Positions 27,129 through 35,633 of a stretch of DNA of 64,000 bases are shown here, piece after piece. Both the position numbers and the translations under genes were made by a program. This DNA is from Treponema rectale (GTDB taxonomy: Bacteria; Spirochaetota; Spirochaetia; Treponematales; Treponemataceae), in assembly GCF_014202035.1 (NCBI RefSeq), contig NZ_JACHFR010000002.1, forward strand, positions 763,816 through 827,815, written 5' to 3'. Under the pieces are notes generated by a model. That model was not told the DNA's origin. It worked only from the letters and a program-made list of their open reading frames with translations, and ran no database searches. Position 1 is the stretch's first letter. Every line of letters begins with the position of its first letter.

Positions 27129-29066
27129 TTATTTAGATTCTGTATAAAGCTCGCGAAGCTTGTCTTTGTAAAGTTCCGCTACACGATAGCGCATCATTTC
27201 CTGTTTTGCAGAAAGTTCAACACCTACTTCAAAAGGCTTTGTAATGATTGCAATTTTGTTTATGCGTTCAAAAGCCTTAAAACCGTTTTTACTGTTTATA
27301 AGCTCTGCGATTTCATGTTCCAGGAGTTTCTTGACTGCCTCTGTGTTTGCAAGTTCTTCAAAGCTTGAATGTTCAATCTTGTTTTCTGCAGCGTAGTCTT
27401 CGATTTCATCTTTATTTGGAAGAATTAGGGCAACAAGATATCTCTGGTCTTCATGTTTTTCATTTGTTCCGAATACGACAGAGGTAGAAATGTAGCGTGA
27501 AGTATTGATTTTGCTTTCTATAGGAAGCGGTTCAATGTTTTCTCCGCCCATAAGAACGATTGTGTCCTTTTTACGTCCCCGAAGCTGAATCTCGTTGTTT
27601 ACTGTAAGAACTGCAAGGTCTCCCGTGTCAAACCAGCCGTCAACAGTCATAACTTTTTCTGTAAGGTCAGGACGTTTGTAGTATCCCTGCATTACGCAGT
27701 TTCCTTTAATCTGAAGGGTTCCTTTTTTACACTTTCCGAGAATGATTCCGTCATCGTCAACAACGCGGATCTGAATTCCCCTTAATGGAGAACCTACATT
27801 GCGGAGGATCGGGTCTACAATCGGACGTACACAGATGATAGGGGCTGTTTCTGTAAGACCGTAACCTTCTACAATGTTTACGCCTACAGCCCAGAAGAAC
27901 TTGTCTATTACGTCAGGATATGCACCGCCGCCTGCGATTCCGGCACGGAAGTTTTTGCCAAGCATTACACGGATTTTCTTGAATACAAGAAGGTTTCCCA
28001 GCATCTTAAGCGGATAAACTAAAAGCCACGGCCATACAAGAATCGGCCACCAGAATCCGATGAAATCATTGCCGAAGCGGGAGTTCTTTCTTCTGAGCTT
28101 GCGGTCGATTGCGCACCATAAAAGTGAAACGTTTACGAAGAAGCGGAACATTCCGAATACAATGCCGCCTGTCTTGCGCATTTTACGCCATATACCGTCA
28201 TAAACAGCTTCCCATACGCGGGGTACGGCAGGAAGCAGGTACGGGTCAAGTTTCTGTAAATCCTGAAGAAGTACTGAGCCGATAGGTTTTGAGTAACAGA
28301 GGGTTGCTCCCTGAGAGATGATTACATATTCAACGGCTCTCTGGAAAGCATGCCATACAGGAAGAACGCAAAGGGCTCTTTCTCCCGGATTAAGGAAAAT
28401 TCTTTCTACTACTTCATCCAGCTGGCAGGTAATGTTGCTGTGGGTAAGCATAACACCTTTTGGTGTACCTGTAGTTCCTGAAGTAAAGATGATTGTTGCA
28501 AGATCACTGGGCTTGCCTTTTTCCAGTTCATTTTCTACATAGTCTGGATTTGCTATTCTCCATTTATGTCCGGATTCTTTTAATGCTTCAAAAGCATGAT
28601 ATTTAACACCTGCTTCTTCACACTGTTTTTTTACGGAGTCGTCAACTTCATCAAAAGAAATAATAGTCTTTACGGTTGGAGTATTGTCATGAATGCGCAG
28701 AAGTTTTTTTACCTGAGCTTCATTTTCTGTAATTACAGTCTGAACTTCTGCAAAAGAAAGAATGTAAGAAAGGTCGTTTTCCGTAGCATCACATCCGCGT
28801 GGAACGTCAACTGCACCTAAAGACAGAATACCCATGTCTGCCTGTTCCCACTCCTTACGGTTGTCAGCGATAAGACCTATTTTGTCCCCTCTTTTAATTC
28901 CCATTTCTGCAAGTGCGCCGCCAAAGTCCAGTGCCATCTGGAAAAAGTCATGATAGTTGCTTTCTGCATAGCCTCCGAATTTATCATGGGAAAGCTGTGC
29001 CGAAACTTCAGGCCATTTTTCTGCAGATTTGCGAAGTATTTTTGGTAGGGTTTCTTCCTGTTTCAT
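27129..29066 (-). CDS. AMP-dependent synthetase, long-chain fatty acyl-CoA ligase type
   Basis: This 645-residue adenylating enzyme activates fatty acids to acyl-CoA. It has the P-loop TIIFTSGTTGTPKGVMLTHSN (about residues 193-212), CVLPVWHAFQRAVEY, EGYGLTETAPII, WFDTGDLAVL (Asp and Arg for adenylate binding) and the C-terminal hinge RGRKKDTIVLMGGENIEP. Basic hydrophobic stretches around residue 350 suggest membrane association. The gene is monocistronic. Length is normal for spirochaete members. Confidence 0.93.
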   Translation of the reverse strand: MKQEETLPKILRKSAEKWPEVSAQLSHDKFGGYAESNYHDFFQMALDFGGALAEMGIKRGDKIGLIADNRKEWEQADMGILSLGAVDVPRGCDATENDLSYILSFAEVQTVITENEAQVKKLLRIHDNTPTVKTIISFDEVDDSVKKQCEEAGVKYHAFEALKESGHKWRIANPDYVENELEKGKPSDLATIIFTSGTTGTPKGVMLTHSNITCQLDEVVERIFLNPGERALCVLPVWHAFQRAVEYVIISQGATLCYSKPIGSVLLQDLQKLDPYLLPAVPRVWEAVYDGIWRKMRKTGGIVFGMFRFFVNVSLLWCAIDRKLRRKNSRFGNDFIGFWWPILVWPWLLVYPLKMLGNLLVFKKIRVMLGKNFRAGIAGGGAYPDVIDKFFWAVGVNIVEGYGLTETAPIICVRPIVDPILRNVGSPLRGIQIRVVDDDGIILGKCKKGTLQIKGNCVMQGYYKRPDLTEKVMTVDGWFDTGDLAVLTVNNEIQLRGRKKDTIVLMGGENIEPLPIESKINTSRYISTSVVFGTNEKHEDQRYLVALILPNKDEIEDYAAENKIEHSSFEELANTEAVKKLLEHEIAELINSKNGFKAFERINKIAIITKPFEVGVELSAKQEMMRYRVAELYKDKLRELYTESK

Positions 29067-29185
29067 GTAGTCCTCATTAAAATGACAAAAATGTTATTTT
29101 TGTAAAGTGATACCATATTATAGAGGGGGGATTTTTCAAATTCAACGGAAAACATAAAATTTTATCGGCATTTTTATTTAATAGT

Positions 29186-29221
29186 ACGCTATTTTATAAT
29201 TTTATAACGCTATTTTATAAT
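29186..29221. repeat. 15-bp direct repeat upstream of the LacI-type gene
   Basis: ACGCTATTTTATAAT occurs at 29186-29200 and exactly again at 29207-29221, a 21-bp period (two helical turns). It could be paired operator sites or overlapping AT-rich promoter elements. Confidence 0.5.
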
Positions 29222-29251
29222 ATAAAAAAAGCCGGAGGAACTTTTTAATCC

Positions 29252-29279
29252 TTGAAAAAATATTAATCTGTGCTAGAAT
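29252..29279 (+). promoter_or_regulatory. Promoter for the LacI-type regulator
   Basis: TTGAAA (29252-29257), 16 bp, TAGAAT (29274-29279). Confidence 0.6.
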
Positions 29280-29335
29280 ATTGCTGTCAACTCGTGATGA
29301 TTATTTTAAAAAACATTGTTGATAAAGGTACGGAT

Positions 29336-30352
29336 ATGGCAGGAAGAACTGTAACTCAGGATGATGTGGCTAAAGAAGCTGGCGTAACCAGAAGCATGGT
29401 AAGTTATGTAATAAGCGGTAATAAATCCAGAGCTGTTGCACCTGAAACCCGGCGCAGGATTCTTGATGCGATAGAAAAACTTGATTACCGTCCTAATAAA
29501 GCAGCACAGGTATTAAAGCAGGGGGACGTAGCATTTGCCTCAAAAAGCATAGGAGTAATTCTCTGTAATGCAGATGTTTTCCGCCGGCCGTATTATGCAG
29601 AGATTCTTGCCGGTATTCATGCCCAGGCTCACGAAAATAAATACAGTGTCCGTTTTATACGTTTTTTTGATGAATTAAGGGATCCGGTTTTATTTAACAA
29701 ACTTATAAGTCAGGAAGAGATAGGTGCGCTGATCTTAGTTGCCGTAGATCAGGCATTGAAGTCGGAAGAAGACCGTCAGATTATAGAAAAAATTCGTGAA
29801 CGTATAGAAAAGACTGTCTGTGTAGAATGGAAGTATGACGGACTTAGTAGTGTTCTTTTTGACCGGCAGGAGGCTGCAAAAAAAGCTGCTCAGTATCTTT
29901 TAAACAAGGGGTATGGTGAATTTGTTTACATCGGCCAGAATGATGAGCGCGTGGAAGGGGTTGCCCAGGTTGTTCATGAGAACGACGGAAAAGATGATTT
30001 TTATGCAGGGGAAGCTTTCAATATGGACGGCGGTTATGACTCCATAAAAAAAGTCCATGAAGAAGGAAATCTGCCTCGTGCCGTAGTATGCGGTTCTGAT
30101 GAAGTTGCAATCGGAGTTTTGTGCTATCTTAATGAACAGAAAATTGCTGTTCCGGAACAGGTAGCCGTAATCAGCATAGATAACATAGAGTTTTCTGAAT
30201 ATACATTCCCGCCCCTTACGACAATGAACGTACAGAAGTATTCAATGGGTGCAAGGGCTGTGGATCTGATTGTAAAGGATAATGCCGGTCAGAACGAAAA
30301 CGCTTTTGTAATTACTTTACCGGTTAATATAGTAGAAAGAAAATCCTGCTAG
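29336..30352 (+). CDS. LacI family transcriptional regulator
   Basis: This 338-residue repressor-type protein starts at MAGRTVTQDDVAKEAG, after AAAGGT. Residues 6-50 are the helix-turn-helix VTQDDVAKEAGVTRSMVSYVISGN followed by the hinge helix RRRILDAIEKLDYRPN. A periplasmic-binding-protein-like sensor domain follows (GVILCNADVFRRPYYAEILAGI, AVISIDNIEFSEYTFPPLTTM). The ligand, presumably a sugar, is unknown and no sugar genes adjoin. The direct repeat and promoter just upstream may be autoregulated. Confidence 0.92.
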   Translation: MAGRTVTQDDVAKEAGVTRSMVSYVISGNKSRAVAPETRRRILDAIEKLDYRPNKAAQVLKQGDVAFASKSIGVILCNADVFRRPYYAEILAGIHAQAHENKYSVRFIRFFDELRDPVLFNKLISQEEIGALILVAVDQALKSEEDRQIIEKIRERIEKTVCVEWKYDGLSSVLFDRQEAAKKAAQYLLNKGYGEFVYIGQNDERVEGVAQVVHENDGKDDFYAGEAFNMDGGYDSIKKVHEEGNLPRAVVCGSDEVAIGVLCYLNEQKIAVPEQVAVISIDNIEFSEYTFPPLTTMNVQKYSMGARAVDLIVKDNAGQNENAFVITLPVNIVERKSC

Positions 30353-30365
30353 CAAAAAAAACGTA

Positions 30366-30589
30366 AGTTCAAAAAGTGTCATTTTCGGTTAAAAAGTGTC
30401 GTTTTCGGTCAAAAAGTGTCGTTTTCAGGCAAAAAGTGTCATTTTCAGGCAAAAAGTGTCATTTTCAGGCTTGACCTGAAAATCCCTCTGCATGAGATTG
30501 CCGCATCAAGTGCGGCAATGACAGGGTGTCAGGCACGGCAATGACAGGGTGGCGAGAGTGGCAATGACTCATACTTATTGGTCATCCCC
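30366..30589. repeat. Small palindromic interspersed element, expanded copy D
   Basis: Five tandem copies of a 20-bp unit (AAAAAGTGTCRTTTTCRG plus two bases) fill exactly 30371-30470. They are followed by the CAGGCTTGACCTG palindrome, the GATTGCCGCA/TGCGGCAAT palindrome, repeats of GCAATGACAGGGTG, and the right end ACTTATTGGTCATCCCC. The left outer end is lost. Copy E carries two of the same 20-bp unit, so the tandem array expands or contracts between copies. Confidence 0.85.
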
Positions 30590-30607
30590 TTAATAATTTT
30601 ATAAGGA

Positions 30608-30734
30608 ATCTCTAAAAATTGCAATTTTTAGAGATAACTCTGAAAGAGCGATGTTTTAAGTCGTGACATTACAACGACTTAAAACTCGTCGGCATTCTCT
30701 AGAAATACACATTAGTGGATTTCTAGAGAATGCC
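30608..30734. repeat. Three consecutive perfect hairpins
   Basis: First, a 28-bp perfect palindrome of ATCTCTAAAAATTG with its complement (30608-30635). Second, GTTTTAAGTCGT (30653-30664) with ACGACTTAAAAC (30674-30685). Third, GGCATTCTCTAGAAAT (30691-30706) with its exact complement (30719-30734). The stem sequences are unrelated to each other. The last stem ends 12 bp before the stop of the M23 peptidase gene. Confidence 0.8.
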
Positions 30735-30745
30735 CTATATGCTTT

Positions 30746-31747
30746 TTACCAGAGATCAGCCGGATTTACTGTACGGTTGTTTTTGTAAACCGTAAAGTGA
30801 AGGTGAGGGCCGGTGCTGAGTCCTGTAGAACCGACTTTTCCCAGTACGGTAGAAGTGGTAACGTAGGCCCCTTTCTTTGTAGAAATTGAACTCATGTGTC
30901 CGTAAAGGGTTTTATAGCCTGAATGGTGTGATACGATGACATAGTTTCCGAAAACATCGCTCCAGCCTGCAGTCGTAACCTTTCCTTCAAGAGCAGCATA
31001 AATCGGGGTACCGGTCCTGCATGCCATGTCTATGCCGGAATGGAAGGACCTTCTGGAAGAATCAAAAGGACTTGTTCTCCAGCCGTAGCGGGAAGAAAAG
31101 TAATATCCGCCCCGGAGAGGTTTCTTAAACAGGTCGCCGTTTATCTCAAGCTTTGTAATTCTGTCCATGAGGGCATCGGGAACAAAGATTGTTTTTCCTT
31201 CAGTGAGGGCTTCTTCTACAGTAAGGTTGTTTACAAGGGCGCATTTTTCTGCGTCTACTTCATATTTTTTTGCAATGGAAGCAGGGGTTTCGTTGTTTTC
31301 TCTTACGGTATAGAGAATTCCTGACATTGTAGGAATTCTCAGGTACTGTCCTATCTGAAGTCTTCTTGCTGCCTTGATGCTGTTTACGCTGGTAATAGTA
31401 TCTTCTGAAATTCCGAAATTGGAAGCAATCTTGCTTATGACTTCTCCCTGTTTTACTCTGTAAGAAAAGTATGCAAGTCCTGTGTAAACTTCTTCCGGTT
31501 CATTAAGTTCTATCTGCTCTGACTGTGCAAGAATTGAATCTATGTGGGTAGGAATGGCAGATTTTTCGTAACCGCCTTCTCCTGTTTCCTGAGGATGGTT
31601 TATGCTGACAAAAGCGAAGGTTCCTGCCGCAACTACAGCTGCCGCTGCAATGGTGCAGGCTCCGTATATGACTAAGTTTTTCATATAGAGTCTCATCAGA
31701 ATCCGTTTACTGTAGCACATGTTCTTGAAAAATTCAATTTTCTTCAT
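30746..31747 (-). CDS. M23 family metallopeptidase with LysM domains
   Basis: This 333-residue envelope protein starts at MKKIEFF with AAGGGTGAG upstream. A signal anchor lies at about residues 23-45. Then come LysM-type repeats (YRVKQGEVISKIASNFGISEDTI split by an Asn-rich turn; YTVRENNETPASIAKKYEV) that bind peptidoglycan. The C-terminal LytM domain has GIDMACRTGTPIYAA (HSGID zinc ligands), YGHMSSI and GPHLHFTVY (HxH). It likely cleaves peptide cross-links or activates amidases. It follows rlmE by 5 bp. Confidence 0.93.
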   Translation of the reverse strand: MKKIEFFKNMCYSKRILMRLYMKNLVIYGACTIAAAAVVAAGTFAFVSINHPQETGEGGYEKSAIPTHIDSILAQSEQIELNEPEEVYTGLAYFSYRVKQGEVISKIASNFGISEDTITSVNSIKAARRLQIGQYLRIPTMSGILYTVRENNETPASIAKKYEVDAEKCALVNNLTVEEALTEGKTIFVPDALMDRITKLEINGDLFKKPLRGGYYFSSRYGWRTSPFDSSRRSFHSGIDMACRTGTPIYAALEGKVTTAGWSDVFGNYVIVSHHSGYKTLYGHMSSISTKKGAYVTTSTVLGKVGSTGLSTGPHLHFTVYKNNRTVNPADLW

Positions 31748-31752
31748 ACTGC

Positions 31753-32352
31753 TCACCCTTTTTTATTAAGTCCTATCAGGTATGTCTCAAAAGATTCCGC
31801 CCTGCAGGCTTCTGGCTTAAATCCTTTTGCCTGGGTAAAGGTTTCCCTCATCTTCATCAGCAGTTTCTGCTGGTCTCCGTTCTGAAAGATTTTAACGCAG
31901 AAGTTTCCTCCCGGTTTCAGCATCTGCTGTGCATACCAGATGGCCATTTCTACAAGGCTCTTGCTCCTCAGAGTATCTATGGTTCTGTTTCCTGTAGTCA
32001 GCGGTGCTGCATCACATACCACAAGGTCATAGGGACCTTCCGCAGTTATTTTTTCACGGATTTCTTCGCTCAGAAGGTCTCCCTGAAAAAATACAAGGTT
32101 GTCTGCAGTAACTGTTTTTGCAAGGGGGTTAAGATCACAGGAAACTACTTTTCCTGAGGAATCTATGTTGCGTAAAAGCCATGTCGTCCAGCTTCCCGGT
32201 GCTGCACCAAGATCAAGAACAGTGCGGCACTTTTTCAGCATTCCGAATTTTTTATCGATTTCTTCGAGTTTATATACGCTTCTTGCCGGATATCCTTCCC
32301 TGAAGGCTTTCTGAGACCAGAAGTCCGGCTGACTGTAACTGTTTTTTGCCAT
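31753..32352 (-). CDS. rlmE: 23S rRNA (uridine-2'-O)-methyltransferase RlmE (FtsJ)
   Basis: This protein of about 199 residues methylates the ribose of a uridine in the 23S rRNA peptidyl-transferase region. It has YPARSVYKLEEIDKKF at the N-terminus (first catalytic Lys), the SAM motif VLDLGAAPGSWT, CDAAPLTTGNRTIDTLRS (catalytic Asp) and GGNFCVKIFQ (second Lys). All K-D-K-E-type residues appear present. The ATG at 32352 is taken; a TTG two codons upstream is possible. There is no clear ribosome binding site. It is co-transcribed with the M23 gene. Confidence 0.95.
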   Translation of the reverse strand: MAKNSYSQPDFWSQKAFREGYPARSVYKLEEIDKKFGMLKKCRTVLDLGAAPGSWTTWLLRNIDSSGKVVSCDLNPLAKTVTADNLVFFQGDLLSEEIREKITAEGPYDLVVCDAAPLTTGNRTIDTLRSKSLVEMAIWYAQQMLKPGGNFCVKIFQNGDQQKLLMKMRETFTQAKGFKPEACRAESFETYLIGLNKKG

Positions 32353-32411
32353 ACTCAAATTTTCGGCAGAACTAAAGCAAAATTTAGTAACTTTTTAAAT
32401 ACCTTTAACTT

Positions 32412-34319
32412 TTACGCAAGGGCTGCAAGTTCTTCCCATCTGGCATAGGCTGTTTCAAGTTCGGTCTGTGCTGCTGCATACTTATCACCGGCTGCCTTGC
32501 TTTTTTCGTAATCAGTGCTGCTCATGTCTTTTTCGTATTCTTTCAGTGAATCTTCCAGGACTGCAATTCTTTCTTCCAGTTCAGAGAATTCTTTCTGTTC
32601 CTTAAAAGACATTTTTCTTTTTGAGGCTGAATTTTGAACTGCCTGTTTTTCCTGAAGTTTTTCAGTTTCTGCTTTTGCGGAAGCTGCTTTTTTCTGTTCA
32701 AGCATTTCCTGCCGTTTGCGTTCTTCCCGGAATTCAATGTATTCAGAACATTTTCCTGCAAAACCTGAAATGTTTCCGTCTCCTTCAAGAATGAACATTG
32801 TGTCTGCAACTTTATCCATAAAGTAACGGTCGTGGCTTACGATAAGAAGACAGCCTTTAAATCCCATGAGGAACTGTTCCAGAATATTCATTGTAAAAAT
32901 ATCAAAGTCATTGGTCGGTTCATCAAGAATAAGGAAGTTTGGATTGCTGAGCAGAAGCCTTACGAGGAAGAGCCGTTTCCGTTCTCCGCCGCTTAAAGTG
33001 CTGAGCATTGAATGCTGGATTTTTCCTTCAAAGCCGAACTGTTCAAGGAAGAGGGCTGCACTTAGTTCCGTTCCGTCATTCATTTTCATTACTTCCGCAG
33101 CTTCCTTTACGTAGTCGAGGACTGTAATGGAAAGATCTTTAAAAACAGGGTTCTGCTGGTAATAGGCAATGGCTGTGTTTTCACCTTTTTCTATATAACC
33201 TGAATCCGGTGGAAGGGTTCCTGTTATTATGTTGAGCAGGGTTGATTTGCCTGAACCGTTGTCGCCGAAAATTCCTATTTTTTCTCCTTTGCTGAAGGTG
33301 TAGTTGAAGTCTCTGATTATTGGACGGCCTGCATTATCAAAGGTTTTGCTGATGTTGTGAAGTTCAAGGATTTTTCCTCCGAGACGGCGGCCTGCAACTT
33401 CAAAGGTAAATCCCTTAGGATCATGAAACTTTTCCCTGTTGATGAGGGCTTCATCTCTCTGAATGCGGGCCTTTGCTTTTGTTCCCCTGGCGCACGGTCC
33501 CCTCATAAGCCAGTCTCTTTCGAACCTGAGGACGCTTTCGATTCTTCTTTCGGTATTGGCTTCTATTTCTGCTTCAGTCTGTTTCTTTTCAAGATAGGTT
33601 GAATAGTTTCCTGTATAAAGTTTTACCCTGTTCCTGTTAAGCTCGTATATATTGTTGCATACGGCATCAAGAAAGTAGCGGTCATGGGTTACCATAAGAA
33701 CTGAGCGTTTTGTCTGGGCAAGGTATTCCTGAAGCCAGTGAATGGTGGTTATGTCCAGATGGTTTGTCGGTTCGTCTAAAAGCAGCAGTTTTGTATCTTC
33801 TACCAGAACCTGTGCAAGGGCTACTTTTTTTATCATGCCCCCGGAAAGTTCTCCCATTTTTTTGTTCAGGTCATTGATTCCCAGTGTCGTAAGGATTGAG
33901 CTTACCTGAGCCTCGTAATTCCAGAGATCTTTCTGGTTCATCTGTTCGTTTATTGAATTGAACTGTTTTTGTACAGATTCAGAGTTGTCTTTTTCGAGCC
34001 TGCTGCAGATTTCTTCATATTCCCGGATAAGGTTCAGTTTTGGTGAATCTGATTTGAAGATATGTTCCCTGATGGTATCGTCTTTATTGAATATTGGATT
34101 CTGCGGTAAGAATGAAACTCCGGCTTCTTTATTCATTACGACGCTTCCTTCATCCGGTACAAGAACGCCTGCTATTGTATTTAAGAGGGTGGATTTTCCT
34201 GTTCCGTTGCGTCCGATAAGGGCAGCCTTGTCTCCTTCATTAAGTCCGAATGTAACGTTTTCAAAAAGCGGCTTTTCCCTTCCGATGCGCTTTAAGTTGG
34301 ATATAGAAAGAATATTCAT
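32412..34319 (-). CDS. ABC-F family ATP-binding protein (Uup/EttA-like)
   Basis: This 635-residue soluble protein has two ABC domains and no membrane segments. Walker A motifs are IGRNGTGKST (about residue 36) and FGDNGSGKST (about 355); signatures are LSGGMIKKVALAQ and LSGGERKRLFLVR; Walker B motifs are LLLLDEPTNHLD and FLILDEPTNDFD. The inter-domain linker is charged and helical (WLMRGPCARGTKAKARIQRD split across it), and a C-terminal coiled coil follows as in Uup. ABC-F proteins act on the ribosome. The ATG at 34319 fits AAAGGAA better than that at 34325. Confidence 0.93.
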   Translation of the reverse strand: MNILSISNLKRIGREKPLFENVTFGLNEGDKAALIGRNGTGKSTLLNTIAGVLVPDEGSVVMNKEAGVSFLPQNPIFNKDDTIREHIFKSDSPKLNLIREYEEICSRLEKDNSESVQKQFNSINEQMNQKDLWNYEAQVSSILTTLGINDLNKKMGELSGGMIKKVALAQVLVEDTKLLLLDEPTNHLDITTIHWLQEYLAQTKRSVLMVTHDRYFLDAVCNNIYELNRNRVKLYTGNYSTYLEKKQTEAEIEANTERRIESVLRFERDWLMRGPCARGTKAKARIQRDEALINREKFHDPKGFTFEVAGRRLGGKILELHNISKTFDNAGRPIIRDFNYTFSKGEKIGIFGDNGSGKSTLLNIITGTLPPDSGYIEKGENTAIAYYQQNPVFKDLSITVLDYVKEAAEVMKMNDGTELSAALFLEQFGFEGKIQHSMLSTLSGGERKRLFLVRLLLSNPNFLILDEPTNDFDIFTMNILEQFLMGFKGCLLIVSHDRYFMDKVADTMFILEGDGNISGFAGKCSEYIEFREERKRQEMLEQKKAASAKAETEKLQEKQAVQNSASKRKMSFKEQKEFSELEERIAVLEDSLKEYEKDMSSTDYEKSKAAGDKYAAAQTELETAYARWEELAALA

Positions 34320-34445
34320 AAACATTTCCTTTAAAGCCCTTGCAGGCTTCAGATTTCCTGCTCTATTTTATACTGTTTACTTTTACTGTTGTCGAGATTG
34401 CCTTTGAAAACTGCGGAATTTTTTTATAAAAAAACACAGGAGTGC

Positions 34446-34474
34446 TTGACATTATTTTTGTATTTTTATATAGT
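34446..34474 (+). promoter_or_regulatory. Consensus promoter for the tRNA cluster
   Basis: TTGACA (34446-34451), 17 bp, TATAGT (34469-34474). The first tRNA starts 15 bp further on. Confidence 0.8.
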
Positions 34475-34489
34475 TACGCTACATTTTAC

Positions 34490-34576
34490 GGAGCGATGGC
34501 AGAGTGGTCGAACGCGGCGGTCTTGAAAACCGTTATACTCTTACGGGTATCGGGGGTTCAAATCCCTCTCGCTCCG
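34490..34576 (+). tRNA. tRNA-Ser(TGA)
   Basis: Acceptor arms GGAGCGA (34490-34496) and TCGCTCC (34569-34575) pair, with discriminator G. The anticodon loop CTTGAAA gives TGA. The long variable arm (ACTCTTACGGGTATC region) and GGTTCAAATCC T-loop are typical of serine tRNA. CCA is not encoded. Confidence 0.96.
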
Positions 34577-34613
34577 CTTTTTTATTTATAGAGTCTAACG
34601 GAAGAAAGACTTT

Positions 34614-34699
34614 GGAGGCGTTGTAGAGCGGTTAATACAACGGTTTGCTAAACCGTCGGTTCCGAAAGGGCCGGGCAGGTTCGACTCCTGTCGCCTCCG
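34614..34699 (+). tRNA. tRNA-Ser(GCT)
   Basis: Acceptor arms GGAGGCG and CGCCTCC pair. The anticodon stem CGGTT..AACCG holds TTGCTAA, giving GCT for AGC/AGT codons. A long variable arm (CGGTTCCGAAAGGGCCG) is present. CCA is not encoded. Confidence 0.96.
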
Positions 34700-34710
34700 C
34701 TGGAAATTTT

Positions 34711-34785
34711 GAGACTGTAGCTCAGTTGGATTAGAGCGCTTCCCTGCGGAGGAAGAGGTCGCACGTTCGAATCGTGTCAGTCTCG
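34711..34785 (+). tRNA. tRNA-Arg(GCG)
   Basis: Acceptor arms GAGACTG (34711-34717) and CAGTCTC (34778-34784) pair. The anticodon stem CTTCC/GGAAG encloses CTGCGGA, so positions 34-36 read GCG, decoding CGC and CGT. Most bacteria use ACG, deaminated to ICG, for this box. Confidence 0.93.
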
Positions 34786-34793
34786 TTCTTGAA

Positions 34794-34822
34794 GGTCTGT
34801 GTTTTACAGACCATTTTTTTTG
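34794..34822 (+). terminator. Terminator of the tRNA operon
   Basis: GGTCTGT (34794-34800) pairs with ACAGACC (34806-34812) over a short loop, followed by an A and a long T-run. Confidence 0.9.
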
Positions 34823-34904
34823 TACAGTTAGAATTGAGCAGCATGTCAGAAGGGATTTTGATATGCAGGCTTTTTGAGGTGCAAGTCCTCAGCTTTTCTT
34901 TATT

Positions 34905-35000
34905 GTCCGGGTGCTATGCAAGCAGCTGCCAGAAAACCCCGCCAGAGGAGGAATCCAGCAACGGTATTTGGTCAGATGCTGTGCCGTAGATTACCCGGGC
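34905..35000 (+). ncRNA. ffs: Signal recognition particle RNA (4.5S type)
   Basis: The apical part reads AGAGGAGGAATCCAGCA: a GGAA tetraloop closed by GGA/TCC, flanked by the AG and AGCA of the conserved Ffh-binding internal loop. CAGATGCTGTGCCG on the 3' side follows the usual 4.5S pattern. The closing stem pairs CCGGGT (34907-34912) with ACCCGG (34993-34998). A T-run follows at once, so the closing stem may also act as terminator. A weak promoter, TTGAGG (34875-34880) with -10 about 17 bp on, fits the 5' end. Confidence 0.85.
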
Positions 35001-35008
35001 TTTTTTTT

Positions 35009-35239
35009 TCAGGATAGTTCCTGCTTAAGTTTCATGATTTCTTCTTCTGAAAGTCCTGTTCCCTGTGCTATCTGTTCTAGCGATATATTCATGCTTAAAA
35101 AATTCTTTGCCGTTTCAACAGCTTTCTGTCTTGCTCCCTCAGTTCTGCCTTCACTAAGACCTGCTGCATGTCCCCGGCGTTCAGCTTCTTCCGTCTTTAC
35201 CTGTATGTCCGTTTCGTAGTCATATTCGTTGAATACCAT
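35009..35239 (-). CDS. Free-standing copy of the Rpn C-terminal domain (RpnS-like)
   Basis: This is 76 residues from ATG 35239, which has GGAGGT (35247-35252) 7 nt upstream. The open frame continues to about 35361, where homology to the neighbouring rpn gene ends, so the segment is a partial gene duplication of about 210 bp (35152-35361 against 35546-35755). It keeps one AAGLSEGR unit, then has its own tail (KNFLSMNISLEQIAQGTGLSEEE). In Rpn systems the separately translated C-terminal domain blocks the nuclease; here such a domain exists as its own gene. It may equally be a decaying remnant. Confidence 0.6.
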   Translation of the reverse strand: MVFNEYDYETDIQVKTEEAERRGHAAGLSEGRTEGARQKAVETAKNFLSMNISLEQIAQGTGLSEEEIMKLKQELS

Positions 35240-35366
35240 GCTTATTACCTCCGAAGCCTTGCGGCGCAGGTAATCGGGAAGAAGGTTCTGCTTCTGCGCC
35301 TTAAGTACTGCCCTTGTCATGAAGTCTGATGCTCCGCTGCTTTTTTCTTCTTCTACAAGGCAATCT

Positions 35367-35633
35367 CTATTTAACTTTCAAGATCTCTTCTTCCGAAAGC
35401 CCCGTACATTCCTCTATAATTTGTACGGAAACATTTTTCTGCATCAGTTTCCTTGCCGTTTCAATCCTGGCATTCCGTGCTCCTTCAGTTCTGCCTTCGC
35501 TAAGTCCGGCAGCACGACCTTCGCTAAGTCCGGCAGCACGACCTTCGCTAAGTCCGGCTGCATGTCCCCTGCGTTCGGCTTCTTCCGTCTTTACCTGTAT
35601 GTCCGTTTCATAGTCATATTCGTTGAATACCAT
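35367..35633 (-). CDS. Gene within a gene: Rpn C-terminal domain (RpnS-like)
   Basis: Inside the rpn frame, ATG 35633 is preceded by GGAGGT (complement of 35641-35646) at 7-nt spacing, a far better ribosome binding site than that of the full gene. Translation would give an 88-residue protein containing the AAGLSEGR repeats. This matches the RpnL/RpnS arrangement known in enterobacteria, in which the short form is the antitoxin. Translation here is inferred. Confidence 0.65.
   Translation of the reverse strand: MVFNEYDYETDIQVKTEEAERRGHAAGLSEGRAAGLSEGRAAGLSEGRTEGARNARIETARKLMQKNVSVQIIEECTGLSEEEILKVK

Noticed and set aside
30371-30470. CRISPR array from the 20-bp units
   Set aside because: Units are contiguous with no spacers and belong to a palindromic element also seen elsewhere.
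30608-30734. Integron attC sites
   Set aside because: The stems are perfect and lack the paired core-site motifs and extrahelical bases of attC; no integrase is in the window.
34823-34904. Longer SRP RNA with an Alu-type domain
   Set aside because: The sequence before 34905 does not pair with the 3' side and lacks Alu-domain motifs; the short 4.5S form explains the data.
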